Assembly: GCA_949358305.1 (NCBI GenBank)
Contig: OX442315.1
Coordinates: 23,648,427 to 23,712,426 of the forward strand
Direction: 5' to 3'
From: Strigamia acuminata
Taxonomy: Eukaryota > Arthropoda > Chilopoda > Geophilomorpha > Linotaeniidae
Length of the DNA stretch: 64,000 nt
Part shown: positions 32,791 to 43,985 of the stretch, piece after piece
Layout of the letters: each line of letters starts with the position of its first letter
How positions within the stretch are numbered: position 1 is the stretch's first letter
Position numbers and translations under genes: made by a program
The notes under the pieces: generated by a model
What the model was told of the DNA's origin: nothing
Database searches by the model: none
What the model saw: only the letters and a program-made list of their open reading frames with translations

Positions 32791-34017
32791 ATGGGGGATC
32801 CGACGGTGAGCCCCATGGGCTCGGGGGATCCAGATCAAGGCCCAAGTGCGGACAATTTTACTCACTCACCAAACGGCAGTTACGAGGTAGGAGACGCTAG
32901 TGACGAAGGATGGAACGAGATGTTAGTCCTGGTGATCAGGTCTTTTATTATGGGATTTATCATAGTGTCAGCTGTGTTTGGCAACCTTTTAGTCATCCTA
33001 AGTGTGATCAGACACGAGCGACTTCGTGTGATTACAAATTTTTTTGTAGTTTCCTTAGCATGTGCCGATCTGCTAGTCGCTCTTTTAGCCATGAGTTTCA
33101 ACGCGAGCTATGAACTTCTCGGCAAATGGATTTTTGGGCCGGTGGCGTGTGATTTTTGGAATACGTTCGACGTGTTCTTTAGCACGGCGTCCATAATGCA
33201 TCTATGTTGCATCTCGGTCGACCGCTACTACGCCATCATCAAACCTCTGGAGTACCCCCTCAAAATGACTGGGAAACGGGTTTTTATCATGCTGGTCACA
33301 GTGTGGATCTCGGCTGCAATCATCTCGTTCATCCCCATATTCATGGGCTGGTATGCGACCGAGGCGTCGATGAAACGGCGTCTGGCCGACCCCACCGTCT
33401 GCGAGTTCGTCGTCAACAGACCGTACGCCGTCATCTCGTCCAGCATCAGTTTCTGGATTCCAGGAGTAATAATGCTCTTCACTTACCGTAGGATCTATAT
33501 CGAAGCTTCTCGACAAGAGAAATTCATGTACAAAACGTATGGACCAGGTCCAGTTATGCTGCAGAACAAGAACTCCATCCCTAGTGACCCCGAAGACATG
33601 GACCACGACAATGACCCGTCCACCCCTACCAAGAGGAACATGAGTAAGATGAAGAGGGAGCGCAAAGCGGCTAAGACTTTAGGAATCATCATGGGCATGT
33701 TCATTCTTTGCTGGCTACCCTTCTTTTTGTGGTACTTGATTTTTTTTCTTTGTGGCGAAGAAAACTGTGAGCTGCCTGAGATTGTTGTGCCCGTGCTCTT
33801 TTGGATAGGATACTTCAATTCCGCCATCAATCCCATCATCTACGCCTACTTTAACCGAGATTTCCGCTACGCCTTCAAAGAGACGATCCAAAGTGTGTTT
33901 TGTAGGTGTTGTCTGTATTTTAAGAGTTCCGAAGACGATCTGGACCTGACTTGCACCAGGACCACCACTTACCGCTCTTCTGAAGCCGTTGTCCATAATC
34001 GGTACGCTAAAGATTAA
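32791..34017 (+). CDS. Octbeta2R: Beta-adrenergic-like octopamine receptor (class A GPCR)
   Basis: 408 residues in one uninterrupted frame; the ATG sits in GGACCATGG and is preceded by an in-frame stop. Seven membrane segments with N65 (TM1), D93 (TM2), C120 and C204 (likely disulphide), amine-binding D127 (TM3), DRY at 144-146, serines 216-218 and 220 in TM5, CWLP at 307-310 (TM6) and NPIIY at 347-351 (TM7). N-glycosylation sites at N22 and N28; C-terminal cysteines (CRCC) could be palmitoylated. Motifs such as CCISVDRYYAI, YAVISSSISFWIP and GIIMGMFILCWLPFF match arthropod beta-type octopamine receptors, which bind octopamine at the plasma membrane and raise cAMP through Gs. Subtype 2 is my best fit from memory; beta-1, beta-3 or a tyramine-responsive relative are not excluded. 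No intron interrupts the coding region. Confidence 0.93.
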   Translation: MGDPTVSPMGSGDPDQGPSADNFTHSPNGSYEVGDASDEGWNEMLVLVIRSFIMGFIIVSAVFGNLLVILSVIRHERLRVITNFFVVSLACADLLVALLAMSFNASYELLGKWIFGPVACDFWNTFDVFFSTASIMHLCCISVDRYYAIIKPLEYPLKMTGKRVFIMLVTVWISAAIISFIPIFMGWYATEASMKRRLADPTVCEFVVNRPYAVISSSISFWIPGVIMLFTYRRIYIEASRQEKFMYKTYGPGPVMLQNKNSIPSDPEDMDHDNDPSTPTKRNMSKMKRERKAAKTLGIIMGMFILCWLPFFLWYLIFFLCGEENCELPEIVVPVLFWIGYFNSAINPIIYAYFNRDFRYAFKETIQSVFCRCCLYFKSSEDDLDLTCTRTTTYRSSEAVVHNRYAKD

Positions 34018-34447
34018 CTCAACTGCAACTTTGTTAGTAATGGATGGAAGGAAAGAGAGATGATGAATTGAATTGAATTGAATTGAAGTGAATTGAATTG
34101 AAGTGACTTGTTGATCAGTCAAATCTTGCTTCACCTGGAAAAGGAATTAGAAAGGAATGGAATGGAAATATGGAGAAATAAGGAAAATAAGAAAAGGACC
34201 TTTTCAAACAAACAAATTCGTTTATTCCCTTTTCCCTCTCTACCAAAAAACATTTCCCCACTTTTCCTTTGGCGTCATCTGTCAGTAAGTTTGACGTGTC
34301 TAATTGTTTTAATTTTCAAACGGCAAAGAGTAAGAGATTTTCAGCATTTTTGGCATCTAAATTTGGGGCAATGCTTGCTGATTGAATGGTACTTATGAAA
34401 CGAACGAACGATATGCAACAACCGTTGTTTTTTTTTAAATAAATAAA
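34018..34447 (+). other. Receptor 3' UTR with poly(A) signals
   Basis: The stop TAA is followed by a GAATT-type simple repeat (34065-34105) and, 420 bases on, overlapping AATAAA signals at 34438-34443 and 34442-34447. The end of the transcript is inferred from these signals. Confidence 0.5.
34065..34105 (+). repeat. GAATT microsatellite
   Basis: About eight copies of GAATT with GAAGT variants, in the receptor 3' UTR. Confidence 0.85.
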
Positions 34448-37400
34448 GTAAAATTTAAAAAATAGTGACTATATAGAAAAGAAATATAGAGAAGAAATGT
34501 TAATGTTATAGGAAAACGTTTGTAGCAATTATTACGATTAATTCGAATGCTGTGAATTTTTTTACTGTTTGCTCGTGTGAACTGTGTTTACCTGTTGTTC
34601 ACTGAATAGAATTATAAATAATTCAGGAGTTAATTGTTTGTTGAGCAAGTGATAAATATATGTAAATATAAACAAACGATGTAAAAAAAAAATTATCTCC
34701 TGCACTTAGTAAAGTAAAAAGTTGACAGTTTGCTTTACTTCAACTGTCTCAATTTTCTCATTTTTTTTAAAAATTTTATTTTTTTTAATTTCGGCTGCGT
34801 GAAAGAGGTCCCTTTGAGTTAAGCGATGTAACTGAAGATAAAAAGTTTAAGTTGTTGTTGCCTAGTTTCCTCAATTGGACAATTGTGTGGAAATAAATTT
34901 AGAGTTGAATCCATACTTTCCATGACGTCAATCAGTCAGTTTTCAGGTGAGAAACGGGACGTGGATGACTTGAAAGACGATACGTCCACTAAAAATAGAA
35001 AAGCAGGAAATTTTTATTTGTTGCCACGGGAAGAAAATAAAATCCCTGCTGGTTGGTTTGATTAAATTTCAAGTACATGTGAATTTTATCATTTTATTGC
35101 TTTTTTTTTATGTTGTCTTGTTAATTGTTGTTAATTGTTCTTTTTCTCTTAAGTCTTCTCTCTCTCTCTGAGTGTAAGCTTTATTTTATCATACTTTTGT
35201 TTGTCTTTTTTAAATTCAACCCAATTTAAAATCGCTCACTCTGACCTTTTTGTTGTTTTTCTCCGCCCTTTCTCTTTTTCCTTGATCGTCGTTCAAAATG
35301 GCTGTGAATTTTTTTTTCTTTTTTTTTATTCATTTGAGAATCGATATATGGAAATGAAATGTTTCCCTCATTTCTGATTAAGGAAAAAAGAGGGAAAACG
35401 AGTGGAAATTGGAAACGAGTATTGTTTTTGTGTCGTCAAAAAAAAATTAATAGAATTTTTTTTTTTATTAAATAATTTGACATTTGAGCAATTTTTACCG
35501 AGAGTATTTTTACTTGCATCTAAAAAGGATTATATGTGAGGTTATAATTGATGGTTCAATAAAAAAGATTGTTTAATTAAACGTTGATATAGTGCTTATG
35601 TGAAAAAACAATGCCCCATTTTTTCATGCACATCGTGCGTAACATTAAAATGTAAACTGACATTATTTTGCATAACACAGCCTACCAAATAATATATAAA
35701 GATTGCCGGACCTGAAAAATGAATGAGTTGTGTGTAAATATGGGGGTGTGTAATGGTTGAAAGCGAGAATGTGATGAAATGGATACGGTTTATTCATGAG
35801 CCTTTTTTCTGCTTGAACGTCAGGAGTGTGTTTGAAAACATTAAGAGAGTACGTAGATGATCTGACGGCAGAGTTAACAAGATTTGAACAAGAAACCAGA
35901 GGAAATTGCTATCAGCTCACAGTAATTATCATCAGGTTGCTCGCACACTTTAATATACATGTCAAGTTGGTGATTATAATAACTAAGGTCAGGTGAATGA
36001 TGTGTTTTAAAAAGAATTTAGATTTTAAAATTGGTTAAGGTGCGAAGATGCCTTTGATTGGCTGAAAATTTGTTGGTGTATTTTTTTGAGCAAAATATGG
36101 TGAAATTTGATTATGCAAATTCTTATTTTTTTTTAAAAAAAAAATAAGTGGAGGGAATAGACAACATCTAATCTGTTTTACGGAATAAATGTAATTTTGT
36201 GGAATTTTTTTTATTCAGAAGAAAGAGAAGGGCAGCCTGATGTTTTTATTGCATTGTTGCTTACCGTACTTAGTTTATTTGTTATTTATATTTTAAATGT
36301 AGTCACTTAATTTGCGTCGATCCCAATGGAGCATAAAATATTTAAAGGAATACCTGATGAGGTGGAAAATGATCTGACATGTGGTAATCGAGTTGCACAT
36401 GATGAATTTTCATGGCTTAATTTCATACGAAGATAAAAGTTTTAGTTTTAAAATCATTTACGGATCAAATTGATACTACATTCGGTCTGAAATTGATAAT
36501 GTTGTAGTTGACCGGTCGTAGATAATTTCCTGAAGATCACATTCTGACCGTAAATACACAATTACAAGAAAAATAGAACGGAAAGTCGATTTTCTAAAAT
36601 ATTTTCGGAAATGGTTAAAAAAGGCGGTATAGTAGTGTGAATTTTTAAAATGTAATTGGCTCTGCCGGAGAGAGTCTATTTAAACCTTGACTCTAAAAAT
36701 GAAATTTTTTTTACTCAGTCTCGGAATGTGGTGCCTTGGCTAAAAAGATGGAACGGTTTATATTTAGTTTGTGTGGGAATTAAACCCTCTTTCACTCCAT
36801 ATTTCTCGCAGGTGCAAATTTTTCAGTGCTTAGAATAAACCTTAGTTTTATTAAAAGCAGCAAGTTTTTAAAAGAAAAATTTGTTTACAACTTCGTAAAC
36901 CGTTTAATATACGGTAAAAAGAGATAATAAAAATGTTTGTGTAATTTGTTCATCGTGTGTAACGGTTTTAACTTTTAATTTATATATACAGTATAAAGCA
37001 GGTACGAGTTGCTTTAAAAGTTGTTACCTGAAGTGTTTTACTCTTAATGGTATTTGCTTTTCCGCGTGCTTTTAACTACTTACCAAATAAAACAAGGAGA
37101 CATTTGTGTAGTTATTCTAGGCACTTATCCAAAAAGAAAACTAAATTCGTTATATATGAGGTTTCATTTTGTTTTTTTAACCCCCGCTATGTACTCATAA
37201 CTTTGTAATTTTTTCCCATAAACTTTTTTCATCTAAAATTAAACCGAGCAATTTTTTTTTTAAATACAAAATTACAAGTGCGGTAAACATAACGGGAATT
37301 AAAAAAGAAAAAGATTGATATCGTAATTTCTTTAAACTTTACCGAAATTCGGTAATTAAGCCAAGTTCTTTTTTCGGATGCGAAATTAAAAATAATTCAA

Positions 37401-37850
37401 GTAGGAGCAATAATTTAAAATGACTTAAAATGAGGACGTAAAAAGTTCGTCACGACTTTGATGTTTAAAAGACTCTTCATTTCCCCATCAAAGAGCTGTA
37501 AACTCATGTCACCCCAGGGGCTTGGTTTCCAACTGCTTTAATATGTTCTTAATCATCCATTGAGCAGTTTTGGGGTCTCTGAACAGCTTTTGTCTGCAAC
37601 TATTTCGATCAGTGATTCTCATCTATGCTATAATTTGGCCCCTCGTTTTTATAGCCTGCATTATGAACGGCTCAAGTAAATATTTTTCTTTCAATTTCCC
37701 GAAACACAAAACAATGTTTACATTTATTTGTCTATCGTCGTTTATTTTACGTGCTCACTAAATGATGTTATCAGATTTTCTCATTTTCAAAGCTTAATGA
37801 AAGGTGTAATTTACCTACGTTTAATTTACTCGCGTTTTTGTAGATTGAAA
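34448..37850. other. Non-coding, AT-rich
   Basis: T-rich and A-rich runs, a CT run at 35157-35170. No gene supported. Confidence 0.45.
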
Positions 37851-38063
37851 ATGCATTTATTTTGCATATTCTTATTAATTTTTTTTATTAATTTGGCAAG
37901 CACGTTAGAAGCAGACTGGATCGATAATTTGCAAATGTATTCTTTAACGCGCGGTATTGGGGATTATCACTTAATTCAGTATTTTAATGACAGTATTAGT
38001 AAATCCCGAGTCAACATTTGTTTTGATAAGACATTGTTTGTGAAAAGTGGTATTATAGAATGA
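37851..38063 (+). CDS. Small open frame with signal-peptide-like start
   Basis: 70 codons from ATG 37851 to TGA 38061-38063; the frame is open further upstream without a better start. The first about 21 residues (MHLFCIFLLIFFINLASTLEA) resemble a signal peptide with a plausible cleavage site before DW. The remainder is hydrophilic with one cysteine and no recognised domain. It could be a secreted peptide, a first exon, or chance in AT-rich DNA, where TTT and ATT codons readily make hydrophobic runs. Confidence 0.2.
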   Translation: MHLFCIFLLIFFINLASTLEADWIDNLQMYSLTRGIGDYHLIQYFNDSISKSRVNICFDKTLFVKSGIIE

Positions 38064-41000
38064 CCATAGGGACCCGCGAGAATTCGATAAGCTTGGTTGA
38101 CTTCACTCACATACTCTTTGCTCGTAGACACCGAACTGTTATCTTGTCCCCTGCAGTGTCACCGACATCTCATGTGCATTAAGGTTCAGGGTTTGCGTCA
38201 TTTGCATTGAAAATTCATACAAAAAAGGGAGTATCTCGTAATCTGTGGTTTGGAATTCAATAAAAGGGAAAAACAAGTGTGACTGGGGTCGTTACCCTTC
38301 ATTAACCTCTTTGTATGGCCTTTGTGGGGTAAAGTAATGACATGTAAAGAAGGAAAAGTCTTCCCGCAACTCTCGCAATGTCAACATGATTGGCCAGTTG
38401 AGTTAATTGTACTCTTGTTGATAGTTAGGATTCGGGTGGACAAAAGAGTGGAGAGATTTTCTAATTGAAATTATGGGACTGTCAATCTCGGACAAGATTG
38501 ATGGCTTTTACTCGGGGTCTAACATCAACTGAGTTTTTTACCGATACAAAGAGTTTTTCTTACAAATTGGGATTGGATATTGCGAAAATATATTTTTTTT
38601 TTTCGCAAAATTTTTTTTATTTGTCTAATATTAACGTTCTTGTAGTTCCGACTAAATTCAAATTATTCGCATTCAAAGCGTGAGCAAGATGATTGTCAGT
38701 CAGCCGCGTTAAAAAAAACATGTTGAGCTAATCTGAACGTCGTGCGTGATATGTAACACTCGTCAAACGTGAAACCTAAGTTAGGGCAGCTACCACATGT
38801 CAAAAAATCGCTACATTAATAACGCTAGCTTTTTTTTATATTATTATAAGTTTATATTTATATCACGTGACACTGGAAACAAGCGCCTCATGATTTTTCC
38901 TTAACCCAGAGGTTGAATATCAATCCAATTATCCCCATGGAAACAAGTCGTGCCTTGTAGAGCGAGAAAGAGCGAGCGAGTAATGACATGTGATGCAAAG
39001 CCTTAGGGACATGTGAGGAAGTGAGTTTGGAGAAGTGTTAAAGACTAGTCAATGTGAAGAGTCAAGTCCATGACAGCAACACACAACCAAAGCTTAGTTA
39101 GCATCTGACATTGGCTCATCGCTCGCGAATGAATAACATGTTGTCCATATCAGCATGGGGCTGAAGAGATGAAAGGCTAAAAAAATGGTGTAGAAAGAGC
39201 TGGTTTTGCTTGTTGCTGTTTCTAACCTATAACAGTTTTTTGCGGCTTAGCAAATTTGATTAACGTCAAAACGAAATGAATTTGACGTGCACCTCAAGAT
39301 ATTTTCGACATTTCTCAGTTGTAGATTTTTTTTCTTTTTTTAAATTGATTTTAATAAAATATTAAAGGGGTTCTGGTTTCTATTCAATAATTTCACTTAC
39401 GTTAAATTGCCCGCAGTACAGTATCCAATTAGGCCTACATTTTAATTTTGTTTATGGGTTGAAACAAGTTTGCTGTGAAAGCGTTTACGCGCCTTTGTTT
39501 TTTCACTATGGATTTTGGCGTTATAATGGCCAAGGACTCTGGATATTTTTCTCGTAAAAACAAATATTAATTTAGTTTTTTCCAGGAATAAAAGCCGCTA
39601 AAATGCTGTATTTTACCTCATTGGAGTGTTCTGAATAATTAAATGAATACATAAATAAATAATTAAATAAATAAATAAATAAAATTTTGAGTTTTAAAAC
39701 CGAGTTTTAATGAATTATGAACTGTCGTTTCATACAAATAAAATGGTAGAAGAATAAAAAGATATAATGATCGATCCAGATTTTGAAGTTCGTGATAAAA
39801 ATTTAGAAAATCGAATATTTCTGTCTATTGATTTTAACGAGGGAAAAAAAATCCTTTTGAATTATTTTTTATACCAAACTGAAAATGCTGACTAAACATT
39901 ATAAAACTTCCGCCATATTACTTGTACCAAACTAGAAATATCAACATATATCCACATTTTCTGATCACTGCTCTCTAAGGAAATTGAATGATACTGTTGG
40001 TTTCAGCGATAAGGAGATTAAGGAATTTAATTTTTAGAAAAGCTTTTATCCTCGATAAATGTGAATGACAGAATCTCATATTTTTATTGGCAAACCAAAA
40101 CTATATTGATTAGTTTCAGTGAGTTGTTTGAAAAGGGTATCATTCGTATCCGTGACATTTGGCTGCGTTTATTGATTACCCAAACACATGTTGAGAGTCT
40201 AGAAAAATACTGGAGTGAAGATTCTATTTCTTTTTCCCATGCTATATGTGACAAGAATCAATTGAAAACCAAACGGGTCGTACTTTCTAACGTGCTTTGT
40301 TGGAACTTTGTCCAACATAAAAGCTCGCATGTTTTTCCATACAGATGCATTTTGTTCAGTCAAATGAAAACAACGTCTCGTGTCTGCTTTTTTTATTGCA
40401 TCGCCATAGAAATAAATACTCAGTCGAAATTGCTTTTCCACACATCGTTACTCGAAAATACATCTGCTGTTTTTCTAGTTATATTTAAATACTTTGTCAT
40501 GAAGCAAACACTTGTTTTTGCTGCTTATTTTTACTCTTGTGGTGTGTTTTTGATTATCCGTGGACCGAAATGCACTTAGTTGCATTATAACGCCTGCATA
40601 TTATTAATTTTATTTTTTTCTGCATGGGGGATAAAACAGATGTGAACTAATGGCATCAATTTGACAAATTACATGCACTTTGCATTGAATATACAGTACA
40701 TTTGCAGGCCATCTAGCGTCTATCTTTATGGTGGTGTGAAACGTTCTTAAGTATTTATGGGAAGAGTTTCCTTTGAATTTTGATAGTCCGTCTTGCGTCT
40801 TAAAGTATTCATAGTGTGCACATTGACTAAAACATTATAAAAATTGGTCGTAATTCGATAAACAAATTTGGAGCGGCAACAAAGCTGATGTGTGATGCGT
40901 TTGCTTCAGTTTACAACCTTTAATTTTCTAATTTGATTATGTCTCCCTAAAGAGGCTATAACGCATGAGTGTTGTTCTAAGTAAACAGTTCATTCATTTA

Positions 41001-43681
41001 CGTCGAGCTTGCTGTACAGGAATGGAGGTATAAGTGATTTAGCTGGATAGATTACCTGAACACAAAACAAATGTAAACAAACAGGCAACCACTGGGACTG
41101 GAAATTGCGGAATTGGCTGCAATGGATTTATCAGTTAGTTGGTGCGATTTCTCATATTTTCTATTTATTTCATTTTATTTTTGCTTTTGAGGAATTAGAT
41201 TTTCTTTTTTTTTGTTTGATGTTTTTTGTTTGTCCCCGCGAATCCATTTGTGTCATTGAAATTACCCTAATTCATCTTACTGCGTTGAAAGGATTTTTAA
41301 TCCCTGTGGTTTTCTTGAAATGTTAAGCGCTCGAGTCTTATTTATCATTTTGATATTTATCGACAAAGACAAATTCATTTCTAATGGGATTCGTTTTATG
41401 GTTTAGTTAGACTAATGAAAGTAAATGATTGCAATTGACGAGGATTTTTTTTTTAATAAAGTGTGGTAAATAAAAGTGATAGAAATTGATGTGTTTTTGG
41501 TGCGCAATTCGGTCTGTGTTTTTAAAGGAAAAGTGACAACTGTGAAACTGTCAGACGCCATTTGTCACACAAGTGGGTACTATAAATATTTATGTGGATT
41601 ATTTGTGCATCACTTTTTTATTTATTCATTCATTTCCGATGCTCCTCGAGTAATTTTTGTATTGATTGAATTTTTTTTTTTTTTTTTTTTTTTTTGTTAG
41701 AAAGAAAATAATTATTTCTTTTCACACAAGCGAGTTTCTATAGCAACGTCATTTCCCAGTTGAAAAATGTGTGCTGAAATAAAATCCGTCGCTTAAACAT
41801 AGACGGGCAAATAAAGCATATGTCCATTAAAAGGAAAAACGTTCAGATTTATATTGCCTGCCATTTTGAAGATTGTAAAATTGAATTTTCTAAGGAATAT
41901 AATTTGAAAAGGTTAATTTTAGATCCATGGAGTTTAAGATGACATTCGAAACAATGTTCTAACCTGAATAATATTTTTAAAAAACTATGAAATTCTCTTA
42001 CGTTATTTTTTATTTTTTTTTTTAATATGATAAAATGATGAAATGATGAATGACTATGCATGTTTACATACACAGGAGGATTATGCGATTTAAAATGGAT
42101 GTGTGATGTTGACATGTAAGACTAGGCGTGTATCAATATTGTAAACACTTCTTTTGGAACACAAAGCAAATGCTTTCAATTTAAGTGTTTAGTCGCGAAG
42201 AGTGTTTTTCTTTTAATTTTTTCTTTTCACTTCAATTAGTAAATGTTTATTTAGATGTGTTGTAATGGTCTTTTACGTAGACACGTTGCAGATGCAGATC
42301 CTTCTAGTTATTTTTAGCAACATACAGCAGACTCGAAACGATAAATTTAAATAAGTGGCTAAAATTACATCCAGCAACGACCAACACCACCCATCAGGGT
42401 TCACCAAGATAATTAGCAAGATGGAACCCACCCATATGACTGTCTATCAAATCATATCCACTAGATTTAGATTTCTGTCCTCATTCCTCGCTCGGCAGAG
42501 GTGAATAAACCGGAGAAAAATATATTCCTCTTTAATTTCTCTTGGAAACGAGTCGCGATAAACAAACTATTCACAAGGGACAGATTTACGTAAATCTCTT
42601 GCAATTTATCTTTATTTTTCAATGGAGCAGAGGGACGGGAAAAGTGCCTGCTAGCAACACTGCATTTACAGAACAATTGGAGGAAATAGAAAAAATTGCA
42701 GCCAATTTAAATGTCAACAACAATTTCCCCTCAAATCATCTTATTTTGTTGCATCTTGCCCAATCTTCGTCGTATTTGTCTGCTTTGAAAAATTGTCATG
42801 TGAAATTGTTTAATCACTCCAGGACTTGCGCTTTTTTATCCCTACTTTTTTCAATTGGCTCTGCTTGAGGAATCGAATCTTGGAATAAAGCCAAGTTATT
42901 TTGAAATGATGTTTGGCTCTTTCCATTTAACCCTCTCTCTCTGCAAGACGGCAACTAAATTCACCCTTCGTATTACGACCAAAAGCAATGCACCATTCCG
43001 CCATTACACTTTTTTCCCATCTTTCTTTCAAGCTTCTTTTATACTTCGCCAGCATTTTTTATTCTTTTTCTTTGTTTTTTTTTCAGCTGTATCGTATTGT
43101 ATAGTGTTTCAATTCAAGCCTCTTAATCTGTTTCTTATATTTTCTATTATGGACGCTTAGTATTTCCTTGCAGCGCCTTCCATTTCTCTTCTTCTTTCAA
43201 TTACTTTTCGATGCTATCTTGAAAACGGTAATCAAAGACCATAAAAAAGTTATTTAACTTGATGGTTTTTTTCAAGTTTCCATGCAATATTTAAGGGAGA
43301 ATGAGCGTTTTCCTCGGTGTTTCCATTTATAGATTTATCTAATTAAAATATTTTGTTTCAATAATCTTATAAGATGGTCCGTGGGATTTTAATTTAATAG
43401 TTTGCGTCTTTCTCCTTTAAGCGAGGAGTTTCGTGTAGAGATCTAATCTGAGGTACTGAAGCGAGCTTGTTATTAATTCAAAATGGCGCCCAAACCTGAC
43501 ACTCAAATCTCGCACAATTTTCTCTTTGAAACGCATTTATAACTCTTTATGTGCGTGTGTATGAAGGATTAACGAGGTTACACGAACAGAAAGTTAATTT
43601 TTTTCGAAAAGAAAAATTTTAAAAACGATAGAATAGTGGAAATATTACACAAAATAAAAATATAACAGAAACGAATTTTTT
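38064..43681. other. Non-coding, with simple repeats
   Basis: AATA repeat at 39651-39684 and a T25 run at 41671-41695. A frame of 172 codons is open at 40061-40579 but starts with GTG, has its first ATG far inside, and shows no recognisable domain; not called as a gene. Confidence 0.45.
41671..41695 (+). repeat. Poly(T) run of 25
   Basis: Uninterrupted T homopolymer preceded by GATTGAA. It may be the reverse of a retroposed poly(A) tail, but no adjacent element was recognised. Confidence 0.9.
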
Positions 43682-43689
43682 TTATAAAA

Positions 43690-43985
43690 ATGTGCGCAGT
43701 ATGATAACCACATTTGAGGCAGCTATCTTCGACGTGTCAAGGAATAAGGTGGCAGGAATATGAGCAGAAAGTAGCTCTTCCAACGTGCGATCTGGTGGAG
43801 TTTTACTAACCGCCAATGTTGCTGTTGACCACCAATTGGGATGGACGTTGCGTGGACGTGACATTACGCGATAAAACGCGAGGTCAACTTTTTAGTGCAT
43901 TTAGCCAATCCCTTGTGTTGTATTTAAGCCTTTGAATGTTTTTAATAAAATGACTTATTATTTTGAACTGCCTGTGTACGTGAAC
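43690..43985 (+). repeat. Possible LTR remnant
   Basis: A G+C-richer block followed by TATTTAAG (43921-43928) and AATAAA 20 bases later (43947-43952), the TATA/poly(A) pairing seen in compact LTRs. No partner copy, TG...CA ends or target duplication could be fixed. A plain promoter-like patch is equally possible. Confidence 0.2.
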
